The position numbers were made by a program, and so were the translations under genes. Positions 43,234-53,432 of a stretch of DNA of 64,000 bases are shown in pieces. Every line of letters starts with the position of its first letter. The first letter of the stretch is position 1. This DNA comes from an uncultured Dorea sp. (lineage in GTDB: Bacteria > Bacillota > Clostridia > Lachnospirales > Lachnospiraceae): the NCBI GenBank assembly GCA_900550865.1, contig URTM01000012.1, forward strand, positions 14,206 to 78,205, written 5' to 3'. Under the pieces are notes generated by a model that searched no databases, was not told where the DNA came from, and saw nothing but the letters and a program-made list of their open reading frames with translations.

Positions 43234-45411
43234 TTAATCTTCGTATAAAGCTACGATTTCTTTACGGATACTTTCCCAGTCTCTTGACTGTGCAGTTTTG
43301 ATACCACCTTCATACAGGTGCTCCTGTAATTCTTTATCTGTACAGATTCTTTCAATTGCGGCAATTCCTTTTTCAATCTTGCCAAGTGGATAAAGCAGGC
43401 AGTTTTCACCATCTACCAGATATTCTTTATTTCCATCATTCGGAACAACCACTGCATATCCACCTGTTGCCATCATCTCTAACGGCGGATATGAAAAGCT
43501 TTCCAGGTAACTTGTCTTTAACAAAATATCACACTGATTATATACATCAGCCACCTGATCAAACGGAACCTTGTGAAGAAATTTATCTACACGATACCAG
43601 TCTTTTGGTTCTGCATTATAAGACATATACCATATCTCATACTTTTCTTTATCGAGTTCATTTGTTATTTTGAAACTTTCGTCAACATTTTTGTACTCTA
43701 CTCCGCAATCTCCCTCGATCAGAATACGGATCTTTCCGTTCATCTCACGTTTATGGTGTGGGAAGTTTTCTTTTTCAATTCCATTTGGTGCATATCTGGC
43801 AATCTGTTCATAATCGTCTCTTAACCAGTCTTCGCACCACTTTGAAATGGTAAGATACTGGATTGGTACCTTCGGGATATAACTCTGATTTGCAAATACT
43901 CTGAGCGGAACTCCCGGCTCATAGAAATCCGTTTCAAAATTCTGTACCAGATAATATCTCTTTTCAATATTCTGATAATTTTCAAGAAATGCAACTGTCG
44001 TCCACATAGTCGCAACAGCTTTGTCAATTCTTCCTTCTACCAGTCTGAGATCCTGACTCATTACCGGTATCTGATGTTCTTTAAATGTACACCATTGAAT
44101 TGAATTGTCTACATTGAAAAGTGTGACATCCATTCCCGCATCCTGAAGCATAACAGCATGCCACAGTGCCACCATAATTCCGCCACTGATATTCAGAGAA
44201 GGCAGTATAAATGCAATATTTGGTGTCGTGTATTTTTTTATAAATTTAACCAGTGGGAATCCTGTATATACAGTTACACATTTTTTTGTACAATATTTAT
44301 GCGCATTTTCTGCAATCCGGTCTCTTTCTTTCTTATCTTCTACCAGTCTGCTTAACTGTTCTACCCATTCTTCTTCTGTATCACAGAGAATTCCTGTCTC
44401 TCCTGATACGATCATTCTCTGAAATGCACCCACATTACTTGCTACCGTTGGAACTTTCACCAGTGCTGCTTCCACCCATTTATTTTCGGATTTTGCTTCG
44501 TTAAAGATGCTCTGCTCTAACGGTGCCAGATTAATATCCACTTCCGCAATCAGCGACGGTAATTTCTTCCAGTCAACAAACGGATGAGATACCACACGTG
44601 CTTTATACTGCTGTAACGCTTCCGGAAGATCCAGTTCTCCAACCACATGCAGCTGAACCTGTGGATATTTTTCCATCACTTTAGTTAGTGCCGGTAACAC
44701 CAGTTCAAAATCATCGTTGTGTGTCAGGCTTCCACTAAAATATCCGATTCCCACATGATAATCTTTACGGGTTTTATTTTTTAACGCTTCTTTGGATAAC
44801 GCACACATTTCTTCCGAGGCCGTATTTCGGTTAATAAATACTTCCGGTACATAGTGCCCCAACTCTTCAGCGAGTCTTTCTGTCGTTGTAATTGCGGCAT
44901 CACATAATTTTAATGTTCTGCCCATGCGCATAACGCCATCATCGTATAAAGCTCGTTCTTCTTTCGACATAGAATCAAGATATTTGATCGTATCTGTGTA
45001 CTTTGTATCAACCACAAGATCATCAATATCAAATAGTACTCTTTTATTCAGCTTCTTGGCTAATTTTATAAATTCACCGATCATATCTGTGTATGGACAT
45101 CTGAAAAAGACAAATGTACGATAATATCTGACCTGATCCAACTGCAGGTTTACATAATATACTTCACCTGTAGAAATATTATTCGCTGCCAGCTGTTCTC
45201 TCTGATGTGTCACACGGTATCTCGCCGGATGAGGTACACTTTCGTCACAACCATTGATGAATAATACATCTTTATAGACTCTGTCTTTTGCATCTCTTCC
45301 TACCGTTCTTGCCGTATGAACGTAACTCTTTGCTTTTCTTCCGACACTGATAATTCCTTCTTCTTTCAATGTATGAAGTGTTTTCGCCGTTAACTCTCGT
45401 ATATCTGCCAT
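43234..45411 (-). CDS. Large two-domain glycosyltransferase (GT4-like, rhamnan synthesis type)
   Basis: The 725-residue protein has two GT-B-type halves. The first, about 45-390, holds HPARYRVTHQREQLAANNI, RVLFDIDDLV, VGIGYFSGSLTHNDDF and EAKSENKWVEAALVKVPTVA. The second, about 395-725, holds NIAFILPSLNISGGIMVALW, YAPNGIEKENFP and LKTSYLESFSYPPLEMMATG. The C-terminal half resembles WsaF-type rhamnosyltransferases. A bifunctional enzyme that adds two consecutive residues is a fair inference. It is flanked by two paralogous GT2 genes in the operon. Confidence 0.87.
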   Translation of the reverse strand: MADIRELTAKTLHTLKEEGIISVGRKAKSYVHTARTVGRDAKDRVYKDVLFINGCDESVPHPARYRVTHQREQLAANNISTGEVYYVNLQLDQVRYYRTFVFFRCPYTDMIGEFIKLAKKLNKRVLFDIDDLVVDTKYTDTIKYLDSMSKEERALYDDGVMRMGRTLKLCDAAITTTERLAEELGHYVPEVFINRNTASEEMCALSKEALKNKTRKDYHVGIGYFSGSLTHNDDFELVLPALTKVMEKYPQVQLHVVGELDLPEALQQYKARVVSHPFVDWKKLPSLIAEVDINLAPLEQSIFNEAKSENKWVEAALVKVPTVASNVGAFQRMIVSGETGILCDTEEEWVEQLSRLVEDKKERDRIAENAHKYCTKKCVTVYTGFPLVKFIKKYTTPNIAFILPSLNISGGIMVALWHAVMLQDAGMDVTLFNVDNSIQWCTFKEHQIPVMSQDLRLVEGRIDKAVATMWTTVAFLENYQNIEKRYYLVQNFETDFYEPGVPLRVFANQSYIPKVPIQYLTISKWCEDWLRDDYEQIARYAPNGIEKENFPHHKREMNGKIRILIEGDCGVEYKNVDESFKITNELDKEKYEIWYMSYNAEPKDWYRVDKFLHKVPFDQVADVYNQCDILLKTSYLESFSYPPLEMMATGGYAVVVPNDGNKEYLVDGENCLLYPLGKIEKGIAAIERICTDKELQEHLYEGGIKTAQSRDWESIRKEIVALYED

Positions 45412-45427
45412 CGTTTCCTCCTAATAA

Positions 45428-47095
45428 TTATAAAATACCCAGTTCTGCCAAATTTTGATTGTAAAAATTATCTTTTTTACTGATTCTGCTTTCCCATTTT
45501 GAAATAAACTTCTGAATCTCTGTATCATCAACCTCAATTGTCAATGCTTTAGAATAAGAAAATTCTGCAAAACATGTCCATACAGTCCAAAGTCCCTGTT
45601 TTTCTCCATTCAGACAATAATCAATTATTTCGTATCCCGGAACATCTTCTTTCAATCCTCCAAGATTTCTCCACGCATTCTTCGATATCATGCAGCAATC
45701 TTTCCATGCTGCCGTAGTATTACGGACATGCCGTAACATTGCTTCATATCCCTGTTCTGCGCCGTTAATCCCCTGGCACAAGAATTTCACTTTCGCATTA
45801 TCTCTGACATCCAAAGCAATACCTGCGTATGCAATCAGATTATTTTCAAAATATACTTTCGGGGATACGGCACATACATCTTGCCTCTGTGCAAACATCA
45901 GCATTTCTTCTACCCAGTCCGGATTCATTGGCAGACAATGAACATTTATCATAACTGCGTATTCTTCTTCCATACTGTCTATCTGCTTATTTACATTATC
46001 AGCAAATGTACCATTCTCTTTATTTGCATATACGACACGAATATTTTTATATGTGGTTTTTTTCAAAATCTTTTCTTTTGCCCTGTCATATTCTGTGTTC
46101 TTTTCTGCTCCATGCAAAATAAGCAGCACACCTGCATTGTCCGGAATTTCGTAATGTACACGGTAAATAGTCCGATACGGAAGATTACTTTCAACTTTCC
46201 CCGGCTCTTTCGTTCTTTCTAACTGTTCGCTGACTGCATGTATTGCAGCATCAACCGCGTAACTTTTTGAATCCAGATTCATCGAAACTGACTGTGGATG
46301 AACTCTCCAGTAATACAGAACCTTTGGAATGTGTACAATCTTTTCTGCCTTTTCCGTCAGTCTTAAAACCATATCATGATCCTGGCTGCCGTCAAATTCC
46401 GGTCTGTATGCCTGTCCAATCTGATCTAAAAGTGATTTTTTGAATACTGTAAAATGACAAATATAATTATGGGCTCTTAATTCATCTTTTCCAAATCCAG
46501 GTTTGAAGTTAAAGTCTGATGCATCCTCGATTTTTCCAGAGAACTTTACTTCATCCGAATATAAGAAATCTGCTTTTTCCTCTTCAATTACTTTCATCAT
46601 TTCATATAATGCTGACTCATGCAAGATATCATCATGATCCAAAAGACCTATGTAGTCTCCTGTTGCAAATTTCAGACATTCATTGGTATTTTCCGATATT
46701 CCTTTGTTTTCTTCTAATACCTCATAGCAGATTCTTGAGTCTTTTGAAGCATATTCTCTGCATATTTCACCTACGTATTCATGCTCCTTATCACTTCCAT
46801 CTGCCAGACATAACTGCCATTTTGGATAAGTCTGCTTTTGCAGCGATTCCAATAATTCTCTCAGATAATTCTCTGGTGTATTATACAGTGGTGTAATAAT
46901 ACTAAATGATACCTGTGCCAGAAATTTCCTGTTTTTTTGATTTTCCCGCTCACCATCCGAAATCAAATGAAGTGAACGCACCCTGTTCCTGAATTTCTCT
47001 TCTTCTCTTTTTTTTCTGTAATGATCTCTTATTGCTCTAAGGACTGCAAATGGTCCCTGTTTTATCAACATCTTTATTACTTTCTTAATTTTCAC
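45428..47095 (-). CDS. Family 2 glycosyltransferase (555 aa)
   Basis: The GT2 domain occupies about residues 65-320 (FSIITPLYNTPENYLRELLE, CLADGSDKEHEYVGEI, YIGLLDHDDILHESALYEMM, FDGSQDHDMVLRLTEKAEK, HIPKVLYYWRVH). A second GT-A-like part follows at about 325-540 (VLLILHGAEKNTEYDRAKEK, YAVMINVHCLPMNPDWVEEM). The start is GTG at 47093-47095 behind GTGGAG. The second half, with NVHCLP where DxD would be, may be inactive or use another metal site. Confidence 0.87.
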   Translation of the reverse strand: MKIKKVIKMLIKQGPFAVLRAIRDHYRKKREEEKFRNRVRSLHLISDGERENQKNRKFLAQVSFSIITPLYNTPENYLRELLESLQKQTYPKWQLCLADGSDKEHEYVGEICREYASKDSRICYEVLEENKGISENTNECLKFATGDYIGLLDHDDILHESALYEMMKVIEEEKADFLYSDEVKFSGKIEDASDFNFKPGFGKDELRAHNYICHFTVFKKSLLDQIGQAYRPEFDGSQDHDMVLRLTEKAEKIVHIPKVLYYWRVHPQSVSMNLDSKSYAVDAAIHAVSEQLERTKEPGKVESNLPYRTIYRVHYEIPDNAGVLLILHGAEKNTEYDRAKEKILKKTTYKNIRVVYANKENGTFADNVNKQIDSMEEEYAVMINVHCLPMNPDWVEEMLMFAQRQDVCAVSPKVYFENNLIAYAGIALDVRDNAKVKFLCQGINGAEQGYEAMLRHVRNTTAAWKDCCMISKNAWRNLGGLKEDVPGYEIIDYCLNGEKQGLWTVWTCFAEFSYSKALTIEVDDTEIQKFISKWESRISKKDNFYNQNLAELGIL

Positions 47096-47107
47096 TTTTG
47101 TACTCCA

Positions 47108-47710
47108 CTATTTGAATAATTTATATAAGAATTTCATAAAAGCTATTACGTAAATGATAAATAACAATAATACACAAAATGTCTCTGCATCAAACCGGTT
47201 CGTAACCGCTTTCATGATCAATGTTCCGTCTGTCTCTTCATCATTGATCCAGAACTTTGTTCCTTGTTCTGTTTTTCTTTCAAAACAGAACAATACTGCA
47301 TTGTCCGGAATTTCTCCTTCTGTGCCGATAGAAAAAATATATTCTTTATCTTTACAGTTTTTCACAGTATCAAATTTAAAATTATAGAATTTTCCACTTT
47401 CCAGATCCGTCGCTTTCGTTTCGCCATTCGCAACTACTTTCTGCGTTTCTGCATCTGTAAGACTATATTTGATAACCGTATCTGATGGTGTACCTGTAAT
47501 CCTGCATTTTACCCTAACACCATCCAATGTATCTTCATTACTTTTGAACCGTTCCTGTACAGTTTCATTCAGGAACGATCCTGTTGTTATATATTCGCTG
47601 GTATCCACTGCTCTGTCATATATATAATTATTCTTCCCTATATGTGCATATAAGAACGAACCTGCAACAATAATGATACCCGCAATTATTATCTGAATCT
47701 TTTTCTTCAT
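47108..47710 (-). CDS. Membrane-anchored beta-sandwich-like protein of unknown function
   Basis: The 200-residue protein has a membrane helix at about 5-22, an extracellular-type domain of some 140 residues rich in Thr and Asp (ITGTPSDTVIKYSLTDAETQ, IPDNAVLFCFERKTE) and a C-terminal helix at about 176-196. I do not recognise the family. Its ectodomain resembles in style the soluble loop of the DUF2142 protein at 49282-51201, so it may be an accessory to a membrane glycosyltransferase. It lies between the ABC exporter and a GT2 gene, 13 bp from each. Confidence 0.55.
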   Translation of the reverse strand: MKKKIQIIIAGIIIVAGSFLYAHIGKNNYIYDRAVDTSEYITTGSFLNETVQERFKSNEDTLDGVRVKCRITGTPSDTVIKYSLTDAETQKVVANGETKATDLESGKFYNFKFDTVKNCKDKEYIFSIGTEGEIPDNAVLFCFERKTEQGTKFWINDEETDGTLIMKAVTNRFDAETFCVLLLFIIYVIAFMKFLYKLFK

Positions 47711-47723
47711 GTTCCTACCTCAT

Positions 47724-48461
47724 CTAATAAGACTGACTATATTCTTTACAAATTTCATCTGCATCGCCAAACCTTTTCACATGCCCGTGTTCAAGCCATA
47801 CAATTTTCTCACACAAACTTTCAACCTGTGCAATACTATGCGATACAAATAAAATAGTTGTCCCATGTTCCATCATTTTTCTGATGCGCTCTTCACACTT
47901 CTGTTGGAATCGGAAATCACCAACCGAAAGCACTTCATCAACGATCAATATGTCCGGTGTCCCGATCGTCGCAATTGCAAACGCAAGCCTTGACACCATA
48001 CCTGAAGAAAAGTTTTTGACCGGAACATCCATAAAATTCTGGAGTTCTGAGAATTCCACAATATTATCGTAATGCTTTTCCATCTCTTCTCTTCCGTATC
48101 CCAACAATGCACCATTCAAAAATACATTTTCTCTTGCAGTAAGATCCATATCAAATCCGGCACCAAGCTCGATCAGCGGAGCAACTGTCCCGCAAACTTC
48201 AACTTTACCCGTCGTTGGTTTTAAAACTCCTGCAATTGTTTTCAACATTGTACTTTTTCCACTACCATTAAGTCCGATCAGTCCAAGTGATTCACCTTTA
48301 TATACTTCAAATGATACATTCTTCAATGCCCAGAACTCATCAAACTTCACCTGTTTTTTTAATCTTTTAATCACATACTCTTTAAAGCTGTCGAATTTTT
48401 CAGATGAAAGATTGAACTTCATCGAAACATCTTCTACTTTTATGATCGCCTGTTTTTCCAT
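47724..48461 (-). CDS. ABC transporter ATPase for polysaccharide export (Wzt/TagH type)
   Basis: The 245-residue ATPase has Walker A GLNGSGKST, the signature FSSGMVSRLAFAIA, Walker B ILIVDEVLSVGD and the FVSHS switch. The start KVEDVSMKFNLSSEKFDSFKEYVIKRL is typical of the polysaccharide/polyol-phosphate exporter subfamily. Unlike many Wzt proteins it has no C-terminal carbohydrate-binding domain, which fits TagH/RfbE-like exporters that do not need a chain-terminal tag. It pairs with the permease gene 14 bp upstream. Confidence 0.93.
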   Translation of the reverse strand: MEKQAIIKVEDVSMKFNLSSEKFDSFKEYVIKRLKKQVKFDEFWALKNVSFEVYKGESLGLIGLNGSGKSTMLKTIAGVLKPTTGKVEVCGTVAPLIELGAGFDMDLTARENVFLNGALLGYGREEMEKHYDNIVEFSELQNFMDVPVKNFSSGMVSRLAFAIATIGTPDILIVDEVLSVGDFRFQQKCEERIRKMMEHGTTILFVSHSIAQVESLCEKIVWLEHGHVKRFGDADEICKEYSQSY

Positions 48462-48475
48462 ATTTTCACCGCTCC

Positions 48476-49252
48476 CTATATGTTCAAAATAAATTCATCC
48501 TGTGCTTTGTAGAATACTCTGAGTCCGATTACAAGTGCAAGTCCTGCTTCTATCACCGCAATAATAATTGATTTTGCATCAAAGATTGTATAATCCAACA
48601 TCACATCTCTGAACATCAGCAGGATATTGGTAATTGGATTCAAATTTACGATTGGTTTCAGCCATGCCGGCAAAATTGACATTGGATAAATAATCGGTGT
48701 CAGATACATCAGTGCTGTAATGAATACAGAGTATAAATGCATGATATCTCTGAACTTTACAGCAATTGCCGAAAGAATCAGTCCAATTCCCATAGAGAAT
48801 ATTACTAACAATACCAATGGAATCGGAACAAGGATTACTGTCCAGTGCAATTCCGCTCTTGTCGCAACCATAACCAGAATCAGCGCTGTAAAAGAGGCCA
48901 TCAGGTTAATAAAGCTTGAAAAGATTCTCGAAATAACAAATAAGTATTTTGGTACATAAATCTTTCTGATCAGAGATGCATTTCCAAGAATTGCTCCCAT
49001 CGCATTTGTCGTTGATTCAGAGAAAAAGTTAAAGATTACCTGTCCACTCAAAATAAACAACGGGAAATTCTCCACATCAAATTTAAACAGATTTGAGAAA
49101 ACAACAGATAATACGATCATCATCAATAATGGATTCAGGAGTGTCCATAACACTCCCAAAACAGATCTACGATATTTAATTTTTATATCTCTAGCAACCA
49201 GCTCTTCCAATAGTGGCTGGAATTTCTTAAAATTCTGGATATATTGTTTCAT
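48476..49252 (-). CDS. ABC-2 type permease for polysaccharide export (Wzm/TagG type)
   Basis: The 258-residue protein has six hydrophobic helices and the N-terminal cytoplasmic motif LLEELVARDIKIKYRRSVLGVLWTLLNPLL that marks Wzm/TagG permeases. With the adjacent ATPase it would carry a finished lipid-linked glycan across the membrane. A Wzx-like flippase is also encoded in this operon, which raises the possibility of two export routes. Confidence 0.93.
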   Translation of the reverse strand: MKQYIQNFKKFQPLLEELVARDIKIKYRRSVLGVLWTLLNPLLMMIVLSVVFSNLFKFDVENFPLFILSGQVIFNFFSESTTNAMGAILGNASLIRKIYVPKYLFVISRIFSSFINLMASFTALILVMVATRAELHWTVILVPIPLVLLVIFSMGIGLILSAIAVKFRDIMHLYSVFITALMYLTPIIYPMSILPAWLKPIVNLNPITNILLMFRDVMLDYTIFDAKSIIIAVIEAGLALVIGLRVFYKAQDEFILNI

Positions 49253-49281
49253 ATTCAGCTCCTCTTATTTTTATAAAATCA

Positions 49282-51201
49282 CTACAAACATTTTCTTACC
49301 AGTAAGACTTCCCACATTTGCTGGAATATGATGAAATTACTTGCAAGCATAATCATCATCTGATATTTTTCCAGTTCTATTGTATTTTTTATTTTATCAG
49401 TCTGGAAGCAAAGATAAAATATAAATATAAACGGATAATAATACCTTGCCTGTGTTCCTAGTATTTCTTCAATACCCGCCTCCGTAAATGATATATACAA
49501 TGCCGTCCATACCAGACCTATTACCAGAATCATCTCTATTGCAAATATACACTTCGTCTTAATGTCCAGTACTCTTTCTTTACTTTTTCCATCTCCATAA
49601 GTGTCTGTCAGTGTTGTTCCTACCACCAGTGCTGCACAACATGTCGACAGACTGCCTCCGCCTAAATAGCCAAAACTTGTAAAAGCTGAACCTCCCATGA
49701 TGTATTCCTGGAAAGTTTTCAATACATTCTTCAACCACACAATTGCATATGCAATTGGCTGCCCCAGAATATATTTCATCTGTTGTCCACTATCCGTTTT
49801 GCTTCCCCTGGAATCTGACATATCATTGGATGGATTCAGTGCCGGCAATACAAATGAAGCCATCAACGCTAAAAATGCTATTATAATACCACCTTTAAAG
49901 ATATATTCATCTCTCTTTGAATAGAACTTGTCTTTTCCAAGGAACAGACCGCTCAGTATCAATGGTGCATACACTGCTTTCGGAAGACATCCCAGAACAA
50001 AGCATGCTATCATTAATATTCTCCACTTATACTCAAACTTTTCCGTCTTATTCACATGTTCTCTGATCAGTATACTGCTGCCCAATACCAGGAATGCAAC
50101 CACCCATATATCATATGTATATACCGTTCCCTGGAAGATCAGTTCCGGCATCATACCGATTACCATCAGCAAACGTTTTCCTATTGGAAGAATCGCTATC
50201 GCAAAGCTCATAACCACTGCATAAAGCAATAAATTTCCAAGCTTTCCTAATAACCATTGGAAATAAAATGGCAAATGCAAAATTTGACCGATTTTTAGCA
50301 GAAATGCCTGATTCAGGTATCCTACACTACTAAGTTTGAATTCATACTTATCAGTCATCACTCCCGTATATCTTGTCTTATCATTCATGACTCTAAAGAA
50401 ATCCATTCGCTCTTCGATCGACTCGTTTGCATTAATGGTCGTCGTATTGATTTCCCATGGATATCCGTAATAATAATCTTCAACCTGAGTAGACGGTTCT
50501 TCATATTTCGTACACCCGATCCAATGTGCGTTCAAATAATGTATCTGTTCATCAAATCCTGTTACATATATCGGCTCCAGCAACATCAGACAGATGCCTG
50601 CCACAAAACTGCATACAAAGAATGTAATTGCCGGATGTCTTTTATTTTCCTTTCTAAAAGAAAGTATAAACAGAAAAGCAAACACACATGCAGCCGTAAA
50701 CACGCCTAAAATCGGGTTCAGTTTCAATGTGTTATCTACTTCGAAATGATTAATCACAACTTCATTTTCCGATTTTTCAAACTTTATTTCAATCTCTGCT
50801 ACTTTTCCGCCTACATTCACAACAGAACGCGGCATATCTTTCATATATTCATCTTCTATATGCATATCTTTATAAGCACCATATATATTCTGTTTGCGCA
50901 TTCTTAGATGTGCTTTTGAAAAGTATTCCGAAGTATATTCATACGATAATTTATTTACGTATTCTTTGTGGAGTTTTATTAACATCTCTCCACCTTTTTT
51001 TCCGATATAATACTTCCCGTTACGCCTTTTTATATCTCCCTTAATCAATACATTCTCATTGCCGATTTCTATCTTACCTTTATTATCGCCTGCTTTTATA
51101 TAATGTATTCCCGCATATGCTCCCATTACGATACATCCGGCTATCACCGCTATACACGCGATAATCAACAGCTTGCCTTTTTTCTTCCAATAATCTTTCA
51201 T
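49282..51201 (-). CDS. DUF2142 family membrane protein (long form)
   Basis: The 639-residue protein has an N-terminal helix (about 11-34), an extracytoplasmic beta-domain of about 130 residues and then around ten membrane helices. LEPIYVTGFDEQIHYLNAHW (DUF2142 motif) follows the second helix, and a loop with NPSNDMSDSRGSKTDSGQQM lies further on. The architecture is GT-C-like with an acidic residue (Asp/Glu of FDEQIH) at the start of the first lumenal loop. It is the larger paralogue of 40388-41716. Confidence 0.78.
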   Translation of the reverse strand: MKDYWKKKGKLLIIACIAVIAGCIVMGAYAGIHYIKAGDNKGKIEIGNENVLIKGDIKRRNGKYYIGKKGGEMLIKLHKEYVNKLSYEYTSEYFSKAHLRMRKQNIYGAYKDMHIEDEYMKDMPRSVVNVGGKVAEIEIKFEKSENEVVINHFEVDNTLKLNPILGVFTAACVFAFLFILSFRKENKRHPAITFFVCSFVAGICLMLLEPIYVTGFDEQIHYLNAHWIGCTKYEEPSTQVEDYYYGYPWEINTTTINANESIEERMDFFRVMNDKTRYTGVMTDKYEFKLSSVGYLNQAFLLKIGQILHLPFYFQWLLGKLGNLLLYAVVMSFAIAILPIGKRLLMVIGMMPELIFQGTVYTYDIWVVAFLVLGSSILIREHVNKTEKFEYKWRILMIACFVLGCLPKAVYAPLILSGLFLGKDKFYSKRDEYIFKGGIIIAFLALMASFVLPALNPSNDMSDSRGSKTDSGQQMKYILGQPIAYAIVWLKNVLKTFQEYIMGGSAFTSFGYLGGGSLSTCCAALVVGTTLTDTYGDGKSKERVLDIKTKCIFAIEMILVIGLVWTALYISFTEAGIEEILGTQARYYYPFIFIFYLCFQTDKIKNTIELEKYQMMIMLASNFIIFQQMWEVLLVRKCL

Positions 51202-51219
51202 TTACATTTCCCCAAACGA

Positions 51220-51573
51220 TTACCTATTTTTCAATTCATCATTCATCTTCTTCTCATACAACGCCAATTCCTGTGTCAACTGTTTCATTCTGATTGATAC
51301 TCTTGAAATCGCAACTGTAAGTACAAATATAATCACCAGAGAAAAACAGAATCCCAAAAAGAACAGCATATTAATCGGACTCGCCACACCGATCAGTTCT
51401 GCTAACTTCGTAGTTAATATCGGAAAACAATCTAGTACCAATGTTCCGACACCAACAATCAGCCATGCCAGAGCATACCTCAATTCCAATCGTTTCTTAC
51501 GAATCATATTCACGATGACACATAACGCAATAATCAAAATAATTGCTATTATAATCTGTAATCTGATATTCAT
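51220..51573 (-). CDS. DUF2304 small membrane protein
   Basis: From the ATG at 51571-51573, behind AGGAGAAG, the protein is 117 residues with three hydrophobic helices and a charged C-terminal helix (RMKQLTQELALYEKKMNDEL). DUF2304 proteins are nearly always encoded beside a DPM1-like GT2, as here, and probably form a membrane complex with it. The 33 bp of upstream in-frame sequence overlaps the GT2 and is unlikely to be translated from here. Confidence 0.83.
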   Translation of the reverse strand: MNIRLQIIIAIILIIALCVIVNMIRKKRLELRYALAWLIVGVGTLVLDCFPILTTKLAELIGVASPINMLFFLGFCFSLVIIFVLTVAISRVSIRMKQLTQELALYEKKMNDELKNR

Positions 51574-51583
51574 TTTTCTTCTC

Positions 51584-52276
51584 CTAATACTTTCTAATTC
51601 TTTCAATCAAAATCGCCAAAGGAACTTTTATCATATAGTAGACTGACTTTTTCAGAGAAATCGAAGAAACTCCTCCTTCTCTCGCCTTCATAACTACCGG
51701 AATCTCTTCCACTTTCATGTTTCTTCTCAGAATCGCAACTACACTTTCCGGCTCCGGATAATCTCTCGGATAATCATACGCAAACAGTCCCATTGCATTT
51801 CTTCCGATCATACGCAACCCGGATGTCGGATCTGTTATCGTCTTTCCGGTCATCAATTTGATCAGGCCGGTAAAAAACCTGATTCCCATTCTCCGCGTAT
51901 ATGAAGACTGGAATCCCTTCTTTTCAATAAATCTGGATCCAATCACCATGTCCAGATTATGATCGACCAGATATACAGCCATCGTATCAAGGAATTCCGG
52001 ATCATGCTGTCCGTCCCCATCTACCTGAACTGCCACATCATAGCCATGCTCATACGCATATCTGTATCCCGTCTGCACAGCTCCTCCGATTCCCAGATTA
52101 ATCGGAAGATTCACAATATTAAATCCATTATCTTCACAGATTTTTCTGGTATTATCAACTGAGCAGTCATTTATTATTACATAGTCAAACCCCTTCGCAT
52201 CCTTCTTAATCGAAGCTACCGTCTTTTCTATATTCGCCGACTCATTGTATGCGGGTATAATAATCAACTTCTTCAC
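51584..52276 (-). CDS. DPM1-like family 2 glycosyltransferase
   Basis: The protein is about 230 residues from the GTG at 52274-52276, behind AGGAGAAA and one base after the preceding stop. It has KLIIIPAYNESANIEKTVAS, VIINDCSVDNTRKICEDNG, the DxD QVDGDGQHDPEFLD, and IGSRFIEKKGFQSSYTRRMG. Enzymes of this type make polyprenyl-phosphate sugars (as dolichol-phosphate mannose synthase does) that feed membrane glycosyltransferases. A DUF2304 partner follows, and the DUF2142 proteins are plausible users of the product. Confidence 0.88.
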   Translation of the reverse strand: MKKLIIIPAYNESANIEKTVASIKKDAKGFDYVIINDCSVDNTRKICEDNGFNIVNLPINLGIGGAVQTGYRYAYEHGYDVAVQVDGDGQHDPEFLDTMAVYLVDHNLDMVIGSRFIEKKGFQSSYTRRMGIRFFTGLIKLMTGKTITDPTSGLRMIGRNAMGLFAYDYPRDYPEPESVVAILRRNMKVEEIPVVMKAREGGVSSISLKKSVYYMIKVPLAILIERIRKY

Positions 52277-52277
52277 T

Positions 52278-53432
52278 TTATTTCTCCTCACAAATACGTT
52301 CTACCTGTTTTGCAACAATTTTCCAAGTAAAATGATTTTGAATCATCTCATACGTTAATTCTATGCCTTTTTCTCTCCTGTCAGGATCTGCAATCACTTC
52401 CCTCAACGCCTTATAAAGGATGTCTTCCTGATTATTAGGTATAATACATCCGTACTCTTTATTGACCAACAATTCTTTCGCACCACCTCTGGCTGTTGTG
52501 ACAATATAGCACCCACAAGCTGATGCCTCAAGTATGGAGGTTGAAAAACCTTCTGAGAAAGATGGCAGGCAAAAAATATCACTTTCCTTCAACAGTGCTA
52601 CAATATGCTCAAAATCAAGTCGTCCGACAGGAATAATATAATCCGTCTTTCTTTCCTCAATTTCTTCCTGCATATCCCCATCTCCCGCAATGAACAGGCA
52701 CACTTTTACTCCGTCTCTATTCAATCTATCCATTACATTTAACAGGCTAGGTAATCCTTTTTCCTTCAACAATCTTCCTGTAAATGTTATAACTATCGTA
52801 TCTTCCGGTATGTTATATTCTTCTTTGTAAGAAGCTGTTACTTTTTTCTTTATCTCTTCAACCTCTTCCAGATCTATAGAATTATATAACACTCCTTTTG
52901 CCTTGATATGAAAATGTCCCAGCCATTGATTGCAAGCTTTCGACACCCCATAATACTCCTTACAGAACAAATAGTCAATCTTGGTAAATGCATGTTCAAA
53001 GATTTCACCGATCGTATCCCATAATCTATTATGCACCGACAAATGGCTTGTCCCATGATCCAAAGTAATACATTTCGCCTTTTTCTGTCTGGCAAAAAGC
53101 ATTCCATATAACGAATGTAGATAAAACCTCGTATTCACAATTACCATATCTATTTTCTTACTTTTCAATTTTCTGTGAATCCACCAGAATTCCTTATTGA
53201 ATTTGATTACCGGATATCGTCCTTCCAGCAGATTATAACACGGTATTCTATATACCGATATTCCATTTACCAACTCGTGATTTTTTAGATGATATACATT
53301 AGATGTTACAATGATTACCTTATTCCCATCCTGTATCAACTGCTTGGCAAGATTGTATGTATATCTTTCCACACCTCCCAAATGCGGAAAATATTGTGCT
53401 GCAAATATGCAATATGTCTTACTTTTCTGCAT
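52278..53432 (-). CDS. GT4 family glycosyltransferase
   Basis: The product is 384 residues from the ATG at 53430-53432 behind GGAGAGGAG. It has the GT-B start TYCIFAAQYFPHLGGVERYT, DHGTSHLSVHNRLWD, the donor-site region VITFTGRLLKEKGLPSLLNV and FCLPSFSEGFSTSILEASAC (E-x7-E). GT4 retaining enzymes add hexoses or amino sugars to lipid-linked acceptors. It overlaps the licD stop by 14 bp. Confidence 0.9.
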   Translation of the reverse strand: MQKSKTYCIFAAQYFPHLGGVERYTYNLAKQLIQDGNKVIIVTSNVYHLKNHELVNGISVYRIPCYNLLEGRYPVIKFNKEFWWIHRKLKSKKIDMVIVNTRFYLHSLYGMLFARQKKAKCITLDHGTSHLSVHNRLWDTIGEIFEHAFTKIDYLFCKEYYGVSKACNQWLGHFHIKAKGVLYNSIDLEEVEEIKKKVTASYKEEYNIPEDTIVITFTGRLLKEKGLPSLLNVMDRLNRDGVKVCLFIAGDGDMQEEIEERKTDYIIPVGRLDFEHIVALLKESDIFCLPSFSEGFSTSILEASACGCYIVTTARGGAKELLVNKEYGCIIPNNQEDILYKALREVIADPDRREKGIELTYEMIQNHFTWKIVAKQVERICEEK

